Assembly (NCBI GenBank): GCA_963749415.1
Contig: CAVVMG010000001.1
Location: forward strand, 496,001 to 560,000
DNA length: 64,000 nt
Source of the DNA: JALYNX01 sp963749415
GTDB taxonomy: Bacteria > Actinomycetota > Acidimicrobiia > Spongiisociales > ZC4RG35
Direction: 5' to 3'
Positions 45,205-53,640 of this stretch are shown here, one piece after another. The notes beneath the pieces are model-generated. The model saw nothing but the letters and a program-made list of their open reading frames with translations. It searched no databases and was not told the DNA's origin. Both the position numbers and the translations under genes were made by a program. Within the stretch, counting starts at the first letter, position 1. Each line of letters begins with the position of its first letter.

Positions 45205-45794
45205 AGCGAGCCCTGGACCTGGTCGGATCCGCACTCGCCCTCGTGATCCTCTCCCCTTTGCTGCTTGTGATTGGGGGCCTGGTCTGGTGGAAGCTGGGGC
45301 TGCCCATGTTCTTCAAGCAATTGCGCCCCGGGCTACTGGGGGATCCGTTCACCTTGATCAAGTTTCGGACGATGAAGCCGGGCGACGCCGCGCAGACCGA
45401 CGCGTCAGGCGATCAACCCCGGCTCGATCCTTTCGGCGCCAAGCTGCGAAGCACCAGCCTCGACGAGCTCCCCGAGCTCTGGAACGTACTCAAGGGTGAC
45501 ATGAGCCTGGTAGGTCCTCGACCTCTGCTGATGCATTACCTGCCCCTCTATTCGGAGCGCCAGGCGAGACGGCACGAAGTGCGTCCCGGGATCACCGGCT
45601 GGGCCCAGATCAATGGTCGCAACAGCACTCCATGGCCGGAGCGCCTGGAAATGGACGTCTGGTATGTCGAGAACCGATCCATGTGGCTCGACCTCAAGAT
45701 CCTGGCCCTCACCATCCCCCGTGCCGTGAGCCGCCGCGGGGTATCTCAGGAAGGCCAGGCCACCGTCGAATTCTTCACCGGTTCCGGCTCGTGA
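45201..45794 (+). CDS. pglC: PglC-like phosphoglycosyltransferase
   Basis: A minimal monotopic phosphoglycosyltransferase, 197 residues, the size of Campylobacter PglC. One re-entrant N-terminal helix (about 5-28) precedes LIKFRTMKPG, the catalytic SLDELPELWNVLKGDMSLVG and GPRPLLMHYLPLY. RPGITGWAQINGRN and a VSQEGQATVEFF tail match PglC from memory. It should place a bacillosamine-type sugar phosphate on undecaprenyl phosphate. It fits the PglF (38817) and PglE (32123) homologues nearby. Both ends overlap neighbours by four bases. Confidence 0.92.
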   Translation: MKRALDLVGSALALVILSPLLLVIGGLVWWKLGLPMFFKQLRPGLLGDPFTLIKFRTMKPGDAAQTDASGDQPRLDPFGAKLRSTSLDELPELWNVLKGDMSLVGPRPLLMHYLPLYSERQARRHEVRPGITGWAQINGRNSTPWPERLEMDVWYVENRSMWLDLKILALTIPRAVSRRGVSQEGQATVEFFTGSGS

Positions 45795-46597
45795 CCAGGA
45801 TCGCGTTCGCCGGGGATCGTCGGGTGGCGGTGGACTGCCTCGGGTTCCTCATCGACGAAGGCGTCGAGATTGCCGCTCTTCTCGTCGCCTCCGATGACAA
45901 GACCACGCATGCCAGTCTCCTCAAGGAGTTGTCGCAGCTCGAGGAGGATCGAATCCTCGTCGGGACCCGCTTCCGTGATCCTGACGCTGTCGAGATGCTG
46001 AGAAGCCTCGACCTCGACTACATCATCGGCATCCACTTCCCCTACATCGTGCCCGATGAAGTGCTCGAAATCCCGAGAGTGGGCGCGGTCAACCTCCACC
46101 CGGCGCTGCTCCCGTACAACCGGGGATGGCACACGGCGAGCTGGGCGCTGCTCGACAGGACCCCGGCCGGCGTGACCCTCCACTTCATGGACAGCGGTCT
46201 GGACACGGGGGATGTCATCTCCCAAGCCGAGATGGAGGTCCGCCCCGAGGACACCGCACACAGCCTCTACTCCCGGCTCCTCGACCTTGAGATCGAGCTG
46301 TTCCGTGAGTCCTGGCCATTGCTTGCTTCGGGGGAGCCGCCACGACAGAAGCAGCCATCAAGTGGCGGCACCAACCACAACCGCGCCGAGCTCGGCACCG
46401 ACCGGATACGGCGGCTCGACCTCAGCGCCACCGAGACCGTCGCGGACACCCTGCGCCGTCTGCGGGCTCTCACCACTAGCAACCCCGCCGAGGCGGCTTA
46501 TTTCGAGCAGGACGGCCGGCGATACCGGGTCCAGCTGACCATCACGCCCGAAGAGGGGGATCAGTCGGATCCCCAGCTGGCCACCAACGACGGGTAA
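45791..46597 (+). CDS. formyltransferase, probable sugar N-formyltransferase
   Basis: A 268-residue protein of the Fmt/ArnA formyltransferase fold starting at GTG 45791 (GTGA overlap with pglC). The catalytic Asn and His lie in VNLHPALLPYNRG and the Asp in FMDSGLDTGDVIS. It lacks the normal C-terminal domain and context of methionyl-tRNA formyltransferase. Its place directly after pglC suggests N-formylation of the 4-amino group of the UDP-sugar made by the PglF/PglE homologues. The convergent GT4 gene overlaps its end by 37 bases. Confidence 0.82.
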   Translation: MTRIAFAGDRRVAVDCLGFLIDEGVEIAALLVASDDKTTHASLLKELSQLEEDRILVGTRFRDPDAVEMLRSLDLDYIIGIHFPYIVPDEVLEIPRVGAVNLHPALLPYNRGWHTASWALLDRTPAGVTLHFMDSGLDTGDVISQAEMEVRPEDTAHSLYSRLLDLEIELFRESWPLLASGEPPRQKQPSSGGTNHNRAELGTDRIRRLDLSATETVADTLRRLRALTTSNPAEAAYFEQDGRRYRVQLTITPEEGDQSDPQLATNDG

Positions 46598-47724
46598 CGC
46601 CCCTTCGCCACCGCCACCCGCGCGTAGGCCCCCATCACCCGCTTCACGATGTCCCGCTCGTCGAACAGTGCCCGAGCGCGGTCAACGGAGGCCTGAGCCA
46701 TCGCCGTCCTGAGCCCGGGATCGCTCCCGATTCGGACGATGGCACCGGTGAGCGCCTCGACATCGCGCACGGGGAACAAGAGCCCGTTCACCCCGTCCGA
46801 CACCACTTGACGGCAGCCCCGGATGTCGCTCGCCACAACCGGAAGCCCCGACGCGGCCGCCTCCATGGCAGCCCTCGGGAACCCCTCCCGATGGCTGGGG
46901 AGTACGAAGAGGTCGAGGCCCTGGTAGATGCGCTCCACATCTTTTCTCATGCCCAGCATCCGCACACCGCTTTTCTCGGCTCGCTCCAGCAAATCCTCGG
47001 CCAGGGCGTCCGCTTTCTCAGGATCGCGGGGGCCGACGATGAGCACCTGATAGCCCTCACCGAGCCGCCCGGCGGCCTCGATCAGCTCGGGCACTCCCTT
47101 CTCGGCCACAAGCCGGGCCACCAGGCCAACGGCAATCTGGCCGTCCCTCAACCCGAGCTCGGCGCGGATCTCCCCCCTGGTCTCGGGCCGGGGTTGAAAG
47201 CGCTCCAGGTCGACGCCGTTGCCGAGGAGATTGAGCTTGGTCCGGGGCATGATCCTCCTCTGCCACAGCAACTCGAAGTCCTCAGGGCTCTGTATCAACT
47301 CGGTGTCGGAGAACCGGGATGCCAGCCATTCCAGGCCATAGACCACGGTTCGCTTCGGCAGCGACGACTCCGGCGTCGCATACAGGCCGTGAACCGTGTT
47401 GACGACGATCGGGACGCCGCTCAGCCGTCCCACGATCCTCCCGTAGACCCCGGGTTTCGGGTTGTGGGTGTGGAGGATGTCGGGGCGCTCCCGCCGCAGT
47501 ATCGCCCACAGCTGGCCTATCGACCTCAGGTCGGCCAGGAGATTCATCCCTCGGGTCGAGGACGCCAGCTCGATGTGGCGAATGCCGCGGGCCTCGAGGT
47601 CAGAGACGAAATCGCCGGACGCGCTGATCCCGATCGACTCCCCAAGCTCCCTTGCAGCCTCCAATTGGGGCAGCAGGAGATAGCGCAGGCTCATGTCGAC
47701 GGTGGTCAGGTGAGCGATCTTCAT
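46561..47724 (-). CDS. GT4 family glycosyltransferase
   Basis: A 387-residue GT4 enzyme from ATG 47724 (MKIAHLTTVDMSLRYLLLPQ), overlapping the upstream GT4 stop (ATGA). HTHNPKPGVYGRIVGRLSG and VVNTVHGLYATPE are typical of PglA/WfgS-type transferases that extend lipid-linked bacillosamine-like sugars. VGLVARLVAEKGVPELIEA and SHREGFPRAAMEAAASGLP give the donor domain. It may add the second sugar after PglC (inference). Confidence 0.88.
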   Translation of the reverse strand: MKIAHLTTVDMSLRYLLLPQLEAARELGESIGISASGDFVSDLEARGIRHIELASSTRGMNLLADLRSIGQLWAILRRERPDILHTHNPKPGVYGRIVGRLSGVPIVVNTVHGLYATPESSLPKRTVVYGLEWLASRFSDTELIQSPEDFELLWQRRIMPRTKLNLLGNGVDLERFQPRPETRGEIRAELGLRDGQIAVGLVARLVAEKGVPELIEAAGRLGEGYQVLIVGPRDPEKADALAEDLLERAEKSGVRMLGMRKDVERIYQGLDLFVLPSHREGFPRAAMEAAASGLPVVASDIRGCRQVVSDGVNGLLFPVRDVEALTGAIVRIGSDPGLRTAMAQASVDRARALFDERDIVKRVMGAYARVAVAKGRYPSLVASWGSD

Positions 47725-48791
47725 TCGATCACCGCGGCGAGACGTGCGGCATATCCGGAGACGATGTGGTCCAGCGCGAAGGACTGCTTCATGTGCAGAC
47801 GAGCAGCGCTTCCCATCCGCCTGAGCAGCCCACGATCGCCCGCGAGCTTGGCCAACGCCGTTGCCAGGATTTCGGGGTCCCCCCGATCGACCACCAGCCC
47901 GGTGACTCCGTCGCGGACTGCTTCCCTCACCCCGCCGACGTCGACGGCGACCGCGGCGCGCGAGGCCGCCCCGGCCTCGAGCACGGTCCCGGGGAGACCT
48001 TCGGTCTGCGAGGTCAACAGGAGCAGATTGGCCCAAGCCAGGTGCGGCCTCACATCCTCTACCGGGCCCACCAACTCGACCCGGTCCGCCACTCCCAGCG
48101 CATTGGCCTCTCTCGACACCTGGTCGGCCAGGGAGCCTCCGCCAACGAACCTGAGCGTGGTGTCGGGGACTGATGCGACGGTGCGCACCGCGAGCAACGG
48201 GTCTTTCTCGGGGGTGAGACTGCCGATGAACACCACCCGAAGCGGGCCCTCGGAGCTCGGGCCGCGCACCTCGAACATCTCGTCGGGGATTCCGGTGTAG
48301 GTCACGTGGGTCCGCTCCGCCAGGGAGGGCTCCAATTCCACGAGTTGGGCCTTGGTGGCCTCACAAACCGCCAGGATGACCCGGGCTCGCCTCAGCATCC
48401 AGCGATTGGCCGAGCGAGATGGGGCGGACCTGATCCAGTATCTGGGCTCCCCGATTGCGATGTAGGCCAGTGGGACATCGGTGGACCGCGTGGCGAGCGC
48501 CCCATAACGAAGAGTCAGCCCCCCGTTGGCGACGAGCACGTCGGGCTGCAGCTCACGGATGCGAGCGACCAGCGCGCGGGTGATGCCGGGGTTGAGCCGC
48601 CCGGGCCTTGCCGAATCGACCGTGGTGAGAGGTTCAAGGCCCTCGATCTGGGCGTCTCCGGCGTTGGTCAGGCTCACTGTGTCGATTTCCCACCCGCGGT
48701 CACGGAGCCCCTGCCCGAGGCGAAGCGTGGACACCTCAGCGCCCCTTCTACGCCCGGTCGCAGCCACGATCAGAGCTCGAGGCACGGCCAC
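47721..48791 (-). CDS. GT4 family glycosyltransferase
   Basis: A 356-residue protein beginning RALIVAATGRRRGAEVSTLR, with VVFIGSLTPEKDPLLAVRTV and SQTEGLPGTVLEAGAASRA in the donor half. It starts directly after the acpS stop, with no gap, and its stop overlaps the next GT4. It is therefore the first glycan gene inserted after the glmS-acpS pair and probably reads from the same transcript. Specificity unknown. Confidence 0.87.
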   Translation of the reverse strand: MAVPRALIVAATGRRRGAEVSTLRLGQGLRDRGWEIDTVSLTNAGDAQIEGLEPLTTVDSARPGRLNPGITRALVARIRELQPDVLVANGGLTLRYGALATRSTDVPLAYIAIGEPRYWIRSAPSRSANRWMLRRARVILAVCEATKAQLVELEPSLAERTHVTYTGIPDEMFEVRGPSSEGPLRVVFIGSLTPEKDPLLAVRTVASVPDTTLRFVGGGSLADQVSREANALGVADRVELVGPVEDVRPHLAWANLLLLTSQTEGLPGTVLEAGAASRAAVAVDVGGVREAVRDGVTGLVVDRGDPEILATALAKLAGDRGLLRRMGSAARLHMKQSFALDHIVSGYAARLAAVIE

Positions 48792-49169
48792 TCAGTCGTG
48801 TTCGCCAACGGCCACCGCCATCACCAGCGCCGAGGTGTCGGTGTGGGTGATGGTCACCAGCACCTCGGTGATCCCCATGCCACGAGCTCGGCTGGCTGCC
48901 GCGCCAAACATGTTGACCGTGGGCTTGCCACCTCCGGTGATTTCGATGTCCTTCCACCCAATGCGACGCCACCCGGTCCCCATCGACTTCATGACCGCCT
49001 CCTTGCCGGCGAACCGGGCGGCAAAGCGGCGCGCCGGGGAGGCGTAGCGGAAGGCGTATTCGCGCTCGTGATCGGTGAAGCAACGCTCGGCGAAGCGGGG
49101 ATAGCGGTCGAGGACATGCTCGACCCGAGCTATGTCCGCCAGATCCACTCCCAGGCCGAGGATGCGCAC
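48792..49169 (-). CDS. acpS: holo-[acyl-carrier-protein] synthase
   Basis: A 125-residue phosphopantetheinyl transferase that activates acyl carrier protein from CoA. ILGLGVDLADIARVE holds the metal-binding Asp, and RFAGKEAVMKSMGTGW is the second signature with Glu and Lys. Length is typical for the trimeric AcpS type. It is 61 bases after glmS. In many actinobacteria nnr follows acpS; here a glycan block does. Confidence 0.95.
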   Translation of the reverse strand: MRILGLGVDLADIARVEHVLDRYPRFAERCFTDHEREYAFRYASPARRFAARFAGKEAVMKSMGTGWRRIGWKDIEITGGGKPTVNMFGAAASRARGMGITEVLVTITHTDTSALVMAVAVGEHD

Positions 49170-49204
49170 CCAGCCAGGTTACCGGTCACTGCATTGACCC
49201 CCAC

Positions 49205-49221
49205 CCGGCCTCATGGGCCGG
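49205..49221 (-). terminator. short hairpin after glmS
   Basis: CCGGCC and GGCCGG with a five-base loop lie in the 61-base gap between glmS and acpS. There is no T-tract; it may only slow transcription, since the spacing suggests read-through to acpS. Confidence 0.3.
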
Positions 49222-49230
49222 ACCCAGGCG

Positions 49231-51057
49231 TCATTCCACCGTCACCGTCTTTGCCAGGTTTCGGGGCTTGTCGACATCCATGCCGCGGGCTTTTGCGATG
49301 TAGTAGGCGAGTAGTTGGAGGGGAACCACGGCGGTCACGGTGCACAGCAAGTCGGGGCCGGCCGGAACCCTGATCACATGGTCGGCGACCTGGCCGACAT
49401 CGTCCCCTTCCTCGGCGACCAGGACGATGGTCGCGCCCCGGGCCTTCATCTCCTCCATGTTGGAAAGCGTCTTGGTCCGGACATGGCTGTCGGTCGCGAT
49501 GCCGACGACCACGACCCCGGGCTCGATCAATGCAATCGGCCCGTGCTTCATCTCCCCGGCGGCATAACCCTCGGCCCGAACGTAGGCGATCTCCTTGAGC
49601 TTCAGGGCGCCCTCCATGGCGACCGGGAAGTCCCCGGACCGGCCAAGGAAGAAGAAGTGCTCGGTGTTTGCCCAGGTCGGGCCGAGCGGCGCGATTGCCT
49701 CCACCCGCTCCAGGACCCGCTCCACCTGCTCGGGGAGCCGCAACATGTCGTTCACCAGGAGCTCGATCGCGCCTGGATCGAGAGCACCTCGCACCTGCGC
49801 CAAATAGAGGCCGAGAAGTTGCATGGCCACCAGCTGGGTGGTGAAGGTCTTGGTCGCCGCCACGCCGATCTCGGGCCCGGCCCTGGTGTAGAGCACGGCA
49901 TCCGACTCTCGAGCCAGAGCCGACTCCACGACATTGGACACGCCGATCACCGTGGAGCCCTGTGCTTTCGCGTAGCGCACCGCGGCCAGGGTGTCGATGG
50001 TCTCCCCGGACTGGCTGATACCGATGACGAGAGAGTTGGCGTCAAGCACGGGATCGCGGTACCTGAACTCGGAGGCGATGTCGATCTCGACCGGAAGCCG
50101 AGCCCAGCGCTCGATCGCGTACTTGGCCATCATCGCCGCGTGGTACGAGGTCCCGCACGCCACGACGAACACCTTGTCGATCTCTCGCAGCTTGCCGTTG
50201 TCGATGTCGAGCTCGTCGAGCACTACCCGCCCGGGGACACTCACCCGCCCGGCGAGGGTGTCGGCGATGGCATGCGGCTGCTCGAAGATCTCCTTCAGCA
50301 TGAAGGTCTCGTAGCCCCCCTTCTCTGCTGCCTCGAAGTCCCAGTCCACGGTGCGTTGGTCGAGCTCGACCCGGTCTCCGGCGAGGTCGGTCATCTCGAT
50401 CGAGCCCGGTCGGATCTCGACGATGCGGTCGTCTTCGACCACGACCATCTCCCGCGTGTGCTCCAGGAACGCAGGGATGTCAGAGGCGAGGAAGTTCTCG
50501 CCGTCGCCTCGACCGACGACCAGGGGCGAGCCACGACGAGCCCCGACCAGCACATCGGGTTCGGAGCGCCGCATCACCACCAGCGCCAGTGCGCCGTCGG
50601 ATTGGTTCATGACCTGGCGAACGGCTTCGGCGAGGCTGACGTCGGCCATATCCTCGATCATGTGCGCCACCACCTCGGTGTCGGTGTCGCTCTCGAAGAC
50701 GTGGCCGTTCTCCACCAGCTTCTCCTTGAGCTCTACCCAGTTCTCGATGATCCCGTTGTGGACCACCACCACGTCGCGGGTGCAGTCGAGATGGGGATGG
50801 GCATTGCCCGTGTTCGGAGCGCCATGGGTGGCCCACCTGGTGTGACCTATCCCGGCGTGGGCGAGCGCAGGCGACTCCCGGTCGACAAGATGCTGCAGGT
50901 CTGCAATGCGACCGGCCTGCTTCAGGACGGTCAGCGAGTCGCCATGGTTGAGGGCAACCCCAGCCGAGTCATAACCCCGGTATTCGAGACGGGCCAATCC
51001 CGGCATCAGGATGTCTACGACCGAGCGGGGACCGACATATCCAACGATTCCGCACAT
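49231..51057 (-). CDS. glmS: glutamine-fructose-6-phosphate aminotransferase
   Basis: It makes glucosamine-6-phosphate for peptidoglycan and for the UDP-GlcNAc used by the glycan loci. The 608-residue protein starts at ATG 51057, which puts Cys at position 2 (MCGIVGYVG), the glutaminase nucleophile after Met removal. An ATG further up (51093) would bury it. SIS domains follow with IGISQSGETIDTLAA and FLGRSGDFPVAMEGALK, and KPRNLAKTVTVE ends it as usual. The 274-base leader shows no glmS-ribozyme core that I could recognise. Confidence 0.97.
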   Translation of the reverse strand: MCGIVGYVGPRSVVDILMPGLARLEYRGYDSAGVALNHGDSLTVLKQAGRIADLQHLVDRESPALAHAGIGHTRWATHGAPNTGNAHPHLDCTRDVVVVHNGIIENWVELKEKLVENGHVFESDTDTEVVAHMIEDMADVSLAEAVRQVMNQSDGALALVVMRRSEPDVLVGARRGSPLVVGRGDGENFLASDIPAFLEHTREMVVVEDDRIVEIRPGSIEMTDLAGDRVELDQRTVDWDFEAAEKGGYETFMLKEIFEQPHAIADTLAGRVSVPGRVVLDELDIDNGKLREIDKVFVVACGTSYHAAMMAKYAIERWARLPVEIDIASEFRYRDPVLDANSLVIGISQSGETIDTLAAVRYAKAQGSTVIGVSNVVESALARESDAVLYTRAGPEIGVAATKTFTTQLVAMQLLGLYLAQVRGALDPGAIELLVNDMLRLPEQVERVLERVEAIAPLGPTWANTEHFFFLGRSGDFPVAMEGALKLKEIAYVRAEGYAAGEMKHGPIALIEPGVVVVGIATDSHVRTKTLSNMEEMKARGATIVLVAEEGDDVGQVADHVIRVPAGPDLLCTVTAVVPLQLLAYYIAKARGMDVDKPRNLAKTVTVE

Positions 51058-51331
51058 ATCTCTCTTCTTTCGAGTGATTGGGACCGCCAGCACTCACAAC
51101 TGATGCTGAACGACCCAACATGGATGGTGATGCGTGCGCGGAGCCGGTGGGCCGGCGCTCACGGGTGGGCTTCTGTTCCGGGATCACTCCCGGGTTTTGC
51201 TCCCATCCTCACGACCTGAGCTGGCCGGGAAGGCATCCGCCGAAATGTTCGATGACCTTCCTCCTCGTCACCTCGCATTACATGCGAGGTCTGGCGCTGT
51301 TGAGATTGCGCACGCCTGGTTTGCTCCTGGT
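51058..51331. promoter_or_regulatory. glmM-glmS intergenic region
   Basis: A 274-base gap inside an otherwise compact region. It holds a perfect hairpin at 51270-51290 and a smaller CCGGGA/TCCCGG stem near 51187-51202. A glmS promoter is likely, but no clear hexamer pair was found. No open frame with a convincing start is present. Confidence 0.4.
51270..51290. terminator. perfect hairpin downstream of glmM
   Basis: ACCTCGCAT and ATGCGAGGT flank a three-base loop, 42 bases beyond the glmM stop. It may be a terminator for glmM without a U-tract, or an operator for glmS. Confidence 0.45.
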
Positions 51332-52684
51332 TTACCCCTTTCCGAATGTGATCTCGGTGACTGTTGTCAGCCTGTCAGCGTAGTGCCTGGCTCTCTCTTC
51401 GGAAGAGGCTTCCACCATGATCCGGATCAAAGGCTCGGTGCCCGACGCCCGGACCAGGACACGGCCTTCGGCCCCGAGCTCTTCCTCGATGATCCTCACC
51501 TCTTCCCAGATGTCGGTGGCACCCGACAGGTCGGCGCTGCGCTGCACCCGCACGTTGTGCAGGATCTGGGGATACTCGACAATCGCCTCCGAGCGCAGCT
51601 CGCGCAGCTCTTTGCCGGTCCCCGCGACCACCTCGAGCAAGCGAACCGCGGTGAGCAGGCCGTCCCCGGTTTGTCCCTTGTCGAGGAAAATGATGTGGCC
51701 GGACTGCTCCCCGCCGAGCAGGCCCTTGCGCTCGGCGAGGGCTTCCATCACGTAACGATCGCCGACCTGGGTCTCGATCACCTCGATCTCGGCCTCGGCC
51801 ATCGACTTCCGGAAACCGAGGTTCGACATCACGGTTGCCACCACGAGGTTCCTGGTGAGCTTGCCCTGCGCCTTCAGGTGCCTGGCGAGCACGGCCATGA
51901 TCACGTCGCCGTTGGCCACACGCCCGTCCTCGTCGATGGCAATCAGCCGGTCGGCGTCACCGTCGAAGGTCAGGCCGATCCTCCCCTTGGCATGCAAAGC
52001 GAGGAACTCGGGGTGGGTGGCACCCACCCCCTTGTTGATGTTGGTGCCGTCTGGAGTGTCGGCGAAAACCTCGAGATCGGCGCGGAGCCGGGTGAAGACC
52101 TGGGGAGCGGCCTGATAGGCGGCGCCGTTGGCGCAATCGAGGGCGATCTGAAGGCCACTCATCCCGTAACGGGAGATGGCCACCAGGTGGGAGACATAAG
52201 ACTCGATCGCGTCCGGGTCCGGGAATCTGGTGCCGATCGCCGGGCCGAGAGCAGACCGGCTGCCGTGGGAGCGAATCCGATCCTCGATCTCCCGCTCCAG
52301 CTCGTCGGGAAGCTTGGTCCCTCGGGCTGCCAGCAGCTTGATCCCGTTGTCCTCGGCCGGATTGTGCGAGGCGGAGACGATCGCCCCCATCGTGGCGCCC
52401 GACGTAGCGGTCAGGAAGCTGATGCCCCCGCTGGGGAGCACACCTACATCGACCGTGTCGATGCCCACGGAGTGGAATCCGGACTGGAGAGCCAAGGACA
52501 GCATCTCCCCGGAGCGCCGCGTGTCCCGGCCCACGACCACGGGCCCGTTTCTCAGGTGTGAGCCTGCTGCCCTGCCAATGGAGAGTGCGAGCTCGGGTGT
52601 CAGTTCCGAGCCGGCGACACCGCGCACCCCATCGGTCCCGAATATGGGTTTTCCCTCGTCCAGGAGACGACGGAGGTCGGCCAA
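51332..52684 (-). CDS. glmM: phosphoglucosamine mutase
   Basis: It converts glucosamine-6-phosphate to the 1-phosphate. The 450-residue protein has FGTDGVRGVAG near the start, SASHNP at 104-109 (the catalytic phosphoserine loop), and TFDGDADRLIAID, the metal-binding D-x-D-x-D. GEQSGHIIF and RASGTEPLIRIMVEA bind substrate. It lies two bases after rpsI, in the common rplM-rpsI-glmM order. Confidence 0.97.
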   Translation of the reverse strand: MADLRRLLDEGKPIFGTDGVRGVAGSELTPELALSIGRAAGSHLRNGPVVVGRDTRRSGEMLSLALQSGFHSVGIDTVDVGVLPSGGISFLTATSGATMGAIVSASHNPAEDNGIKLLAARGTKLPDELEREIEDRIRSHGSRSALGPAIGTRFPDPDAIESYVSHLVAISRYGMSGLQIALDCANGAAYQAAPQVFTRLRADLEVFADTPDGTNINKGVGATHPEFLALHAKGRIGLTFDGDADRLIAIDEDGRVANGDVIMAVLARHLKAQGKLTRNLVVATVMSNLGFRKSMAEAEIEVIETQVGDRYVMEALAERKGLLGGEQSGHIIFLDKGQTGDGLLTAVRLLEVVAGTGKELRELRSEAIVEYPQILHNVRVQRSADLSGATDIWEEVRIIEEELGAEGRVLVRASGTEPLIRIMVEASSEERARHYADRLTTVTEITFGKG

Positions 52685-52685
52685 C

Positions 52686-53078
52686 TCAGCGCTTCGTGTA
52701 CTGCGGGGCCCGACGCGCCTTGCGCAGACCGTACTTCTTCCGCTCTACCGCCCTGGCGTCGCGGGTGAGCATCCCGGCCTTCTTCAGCGTTGGCCGGAGC
52801 TCCTCGTCGAGCGTTATGAGGGCGCGGGAGATGCCGAGCCGGAGAGCGTCGACCTGGCCGGTGGTGCCTCCACCCTCGAGGGTGGCTTCGACGTCATAGC
52901 GACCCTGAGTCTCAGTGATCTGAAGCGGCTCCATCACCCTGATCCGGGCTGCCATCGTGGGGAAGTAATCCTCGAGGGGGCGTCCGTTGAGGGTCACCTG
53001 GCCGGAGCCATCACGGAGTCTGACCCTGGCAACGGAGGTCTTGCGCCTCCCGGTCGCCTGGACGAGTGGCTTCGGCAT
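52686..53078 (-). CDS. rpsI: 30S ribosomal protein S9
   Basis: A 130-residue protein from ATG 53078: QATGRRKTSVARVRLRDGSG, then GLRKARRAPQYTKR, the basic tail that reaches the P-site tRNA and ends in Lys-Arg as required. Its start overlaps the rplM stop by one base. Confidence 0.98.
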   Translation of the reverse strand: MPKPLVQATGRRKTSVARVRLRDGSGQVTLNGRPLEDYFPTMAARIRVMEPLQITETQGRYDVEATLEGGGTTGQVDALRLGISRALITLDEELRPTLKKAGMLTRDARAVERKKYGLRKARRAPQYTKR

Positions 53079-53536
53079 CAGATCTCCACCTTTCGAACGT
53101 CGAGCTCGAGCGGCTGCGGCTTCTGGGCCGCATGCGGATGCTCGGCACCGGCATACACCTTGAGTTTTCGGGCCATGTGCCGGCCCAGTTTGTTCTTGGG
53201 GAGCATTCCCCGAACTGCCCGCTCGATGATGGCCTCGGGCCGACGCAGGCGGAGGCTCTCGAAAGACTCGGCCTTGATGCCTCCCGGATAGCCGGAGTGG
53301 CGGTAGTAGATCTTGGACTGGCTCTTGCCCGAGGTGACCGCGACCTTTTCGGCATTGACCACGATCACGAAGTCGCCACCGTCGATATGAGGGGCGTATG
53401 TGGGCTTGTGCTTGCCGCGGAGCAGGGTCGCCACCTCGGAGGCGAGGCGGCCCAAGGGGAGATCGGTGGCATCGACCACGTGCCATGCCCGTTCCACATC
53501 GGCGGCTTTGGGCGAAAATGTCTTGTTGGAGTTCAT
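53078..53536 (-). CDS. rplM: 50S ribosomal protein L13
   Basis: A 152-residue protein from ATG 53536 (MNSNKTFSPKAADVERAWHV). VDATDLPLGRLASEVATLLR and GMLPKNKLGRHMARKLKVYAG are the family signatures. A frame extending to 53605 would add 23 unlikely residues. It is the first gene of the rplM-rpsI-glmM unit, divergent from ilvA. Confidence 0.98.
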   Translation of the reverse strand: MNSNKTFSPKAADVERAWHVVDATDLPLGRLASEVATLLRGKHKPTYAPHIDGGDFVIVVNAEKVAVTSGKSQSKIYYRHSGYPGGIKAESFESLRLRRPEAIIERAVRGMLPKNKLGRHMARKLKVYAGAEHPHAAQKPQPLELDVRKVEI

Positions 53537-53640
53537 GTGTAGGTCTCGGCAGGTTGAAAGATACCGGGGACGTCGGGAAACGGCTCCCGGGACGGGAGCA
53601 GGCATATGCTACGCCCGTACCGCCTCCTAGGCCAATCGCG

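Noticed and set aside
32123..46597. A complete protein N-glycosylation (pgl) system
   Set aside because: PglF, PglE and PglC homologues are present, but no PglB oligosaccharyltransferase with WWD motif and no PglK flippase was found in the window.
45791..46597. Methionyl-tRNA formyltransferase (fmt)
   Set aside because: The N-terminal fold matches, but the gene lacks the usual length of about 310 residues, the tRNA-binding C-terminal domain and the def/fmt context, and it is fused translationally to pglC.
49315..51219. A 634-residue open frame on the plus strand
   Set aside because: It is antisense to glmS through its whole length and has low-complexity His/Asp/Gly-rich composition, as expected from the complement of a GC-rich gene.
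51058..51331. A glmS ribozyme in the glmS leader
   Set aside because: I could not find the conserved core or a cleavage site; the only structure seen is a simple palindrome, and the ribozyme is mainly known from Firmicutes.
51134..52561. A 475-residue plus-strand open frame
   Set aside because: It is the complement of glmM, with no family motifs and no ribosome binding site.
53398..53640. An upstream extension of IlvA
   Set aside because: The extra residues overlap the divergent rplM gene and its promoter region and do not resemble threonine ammonia-lyase.
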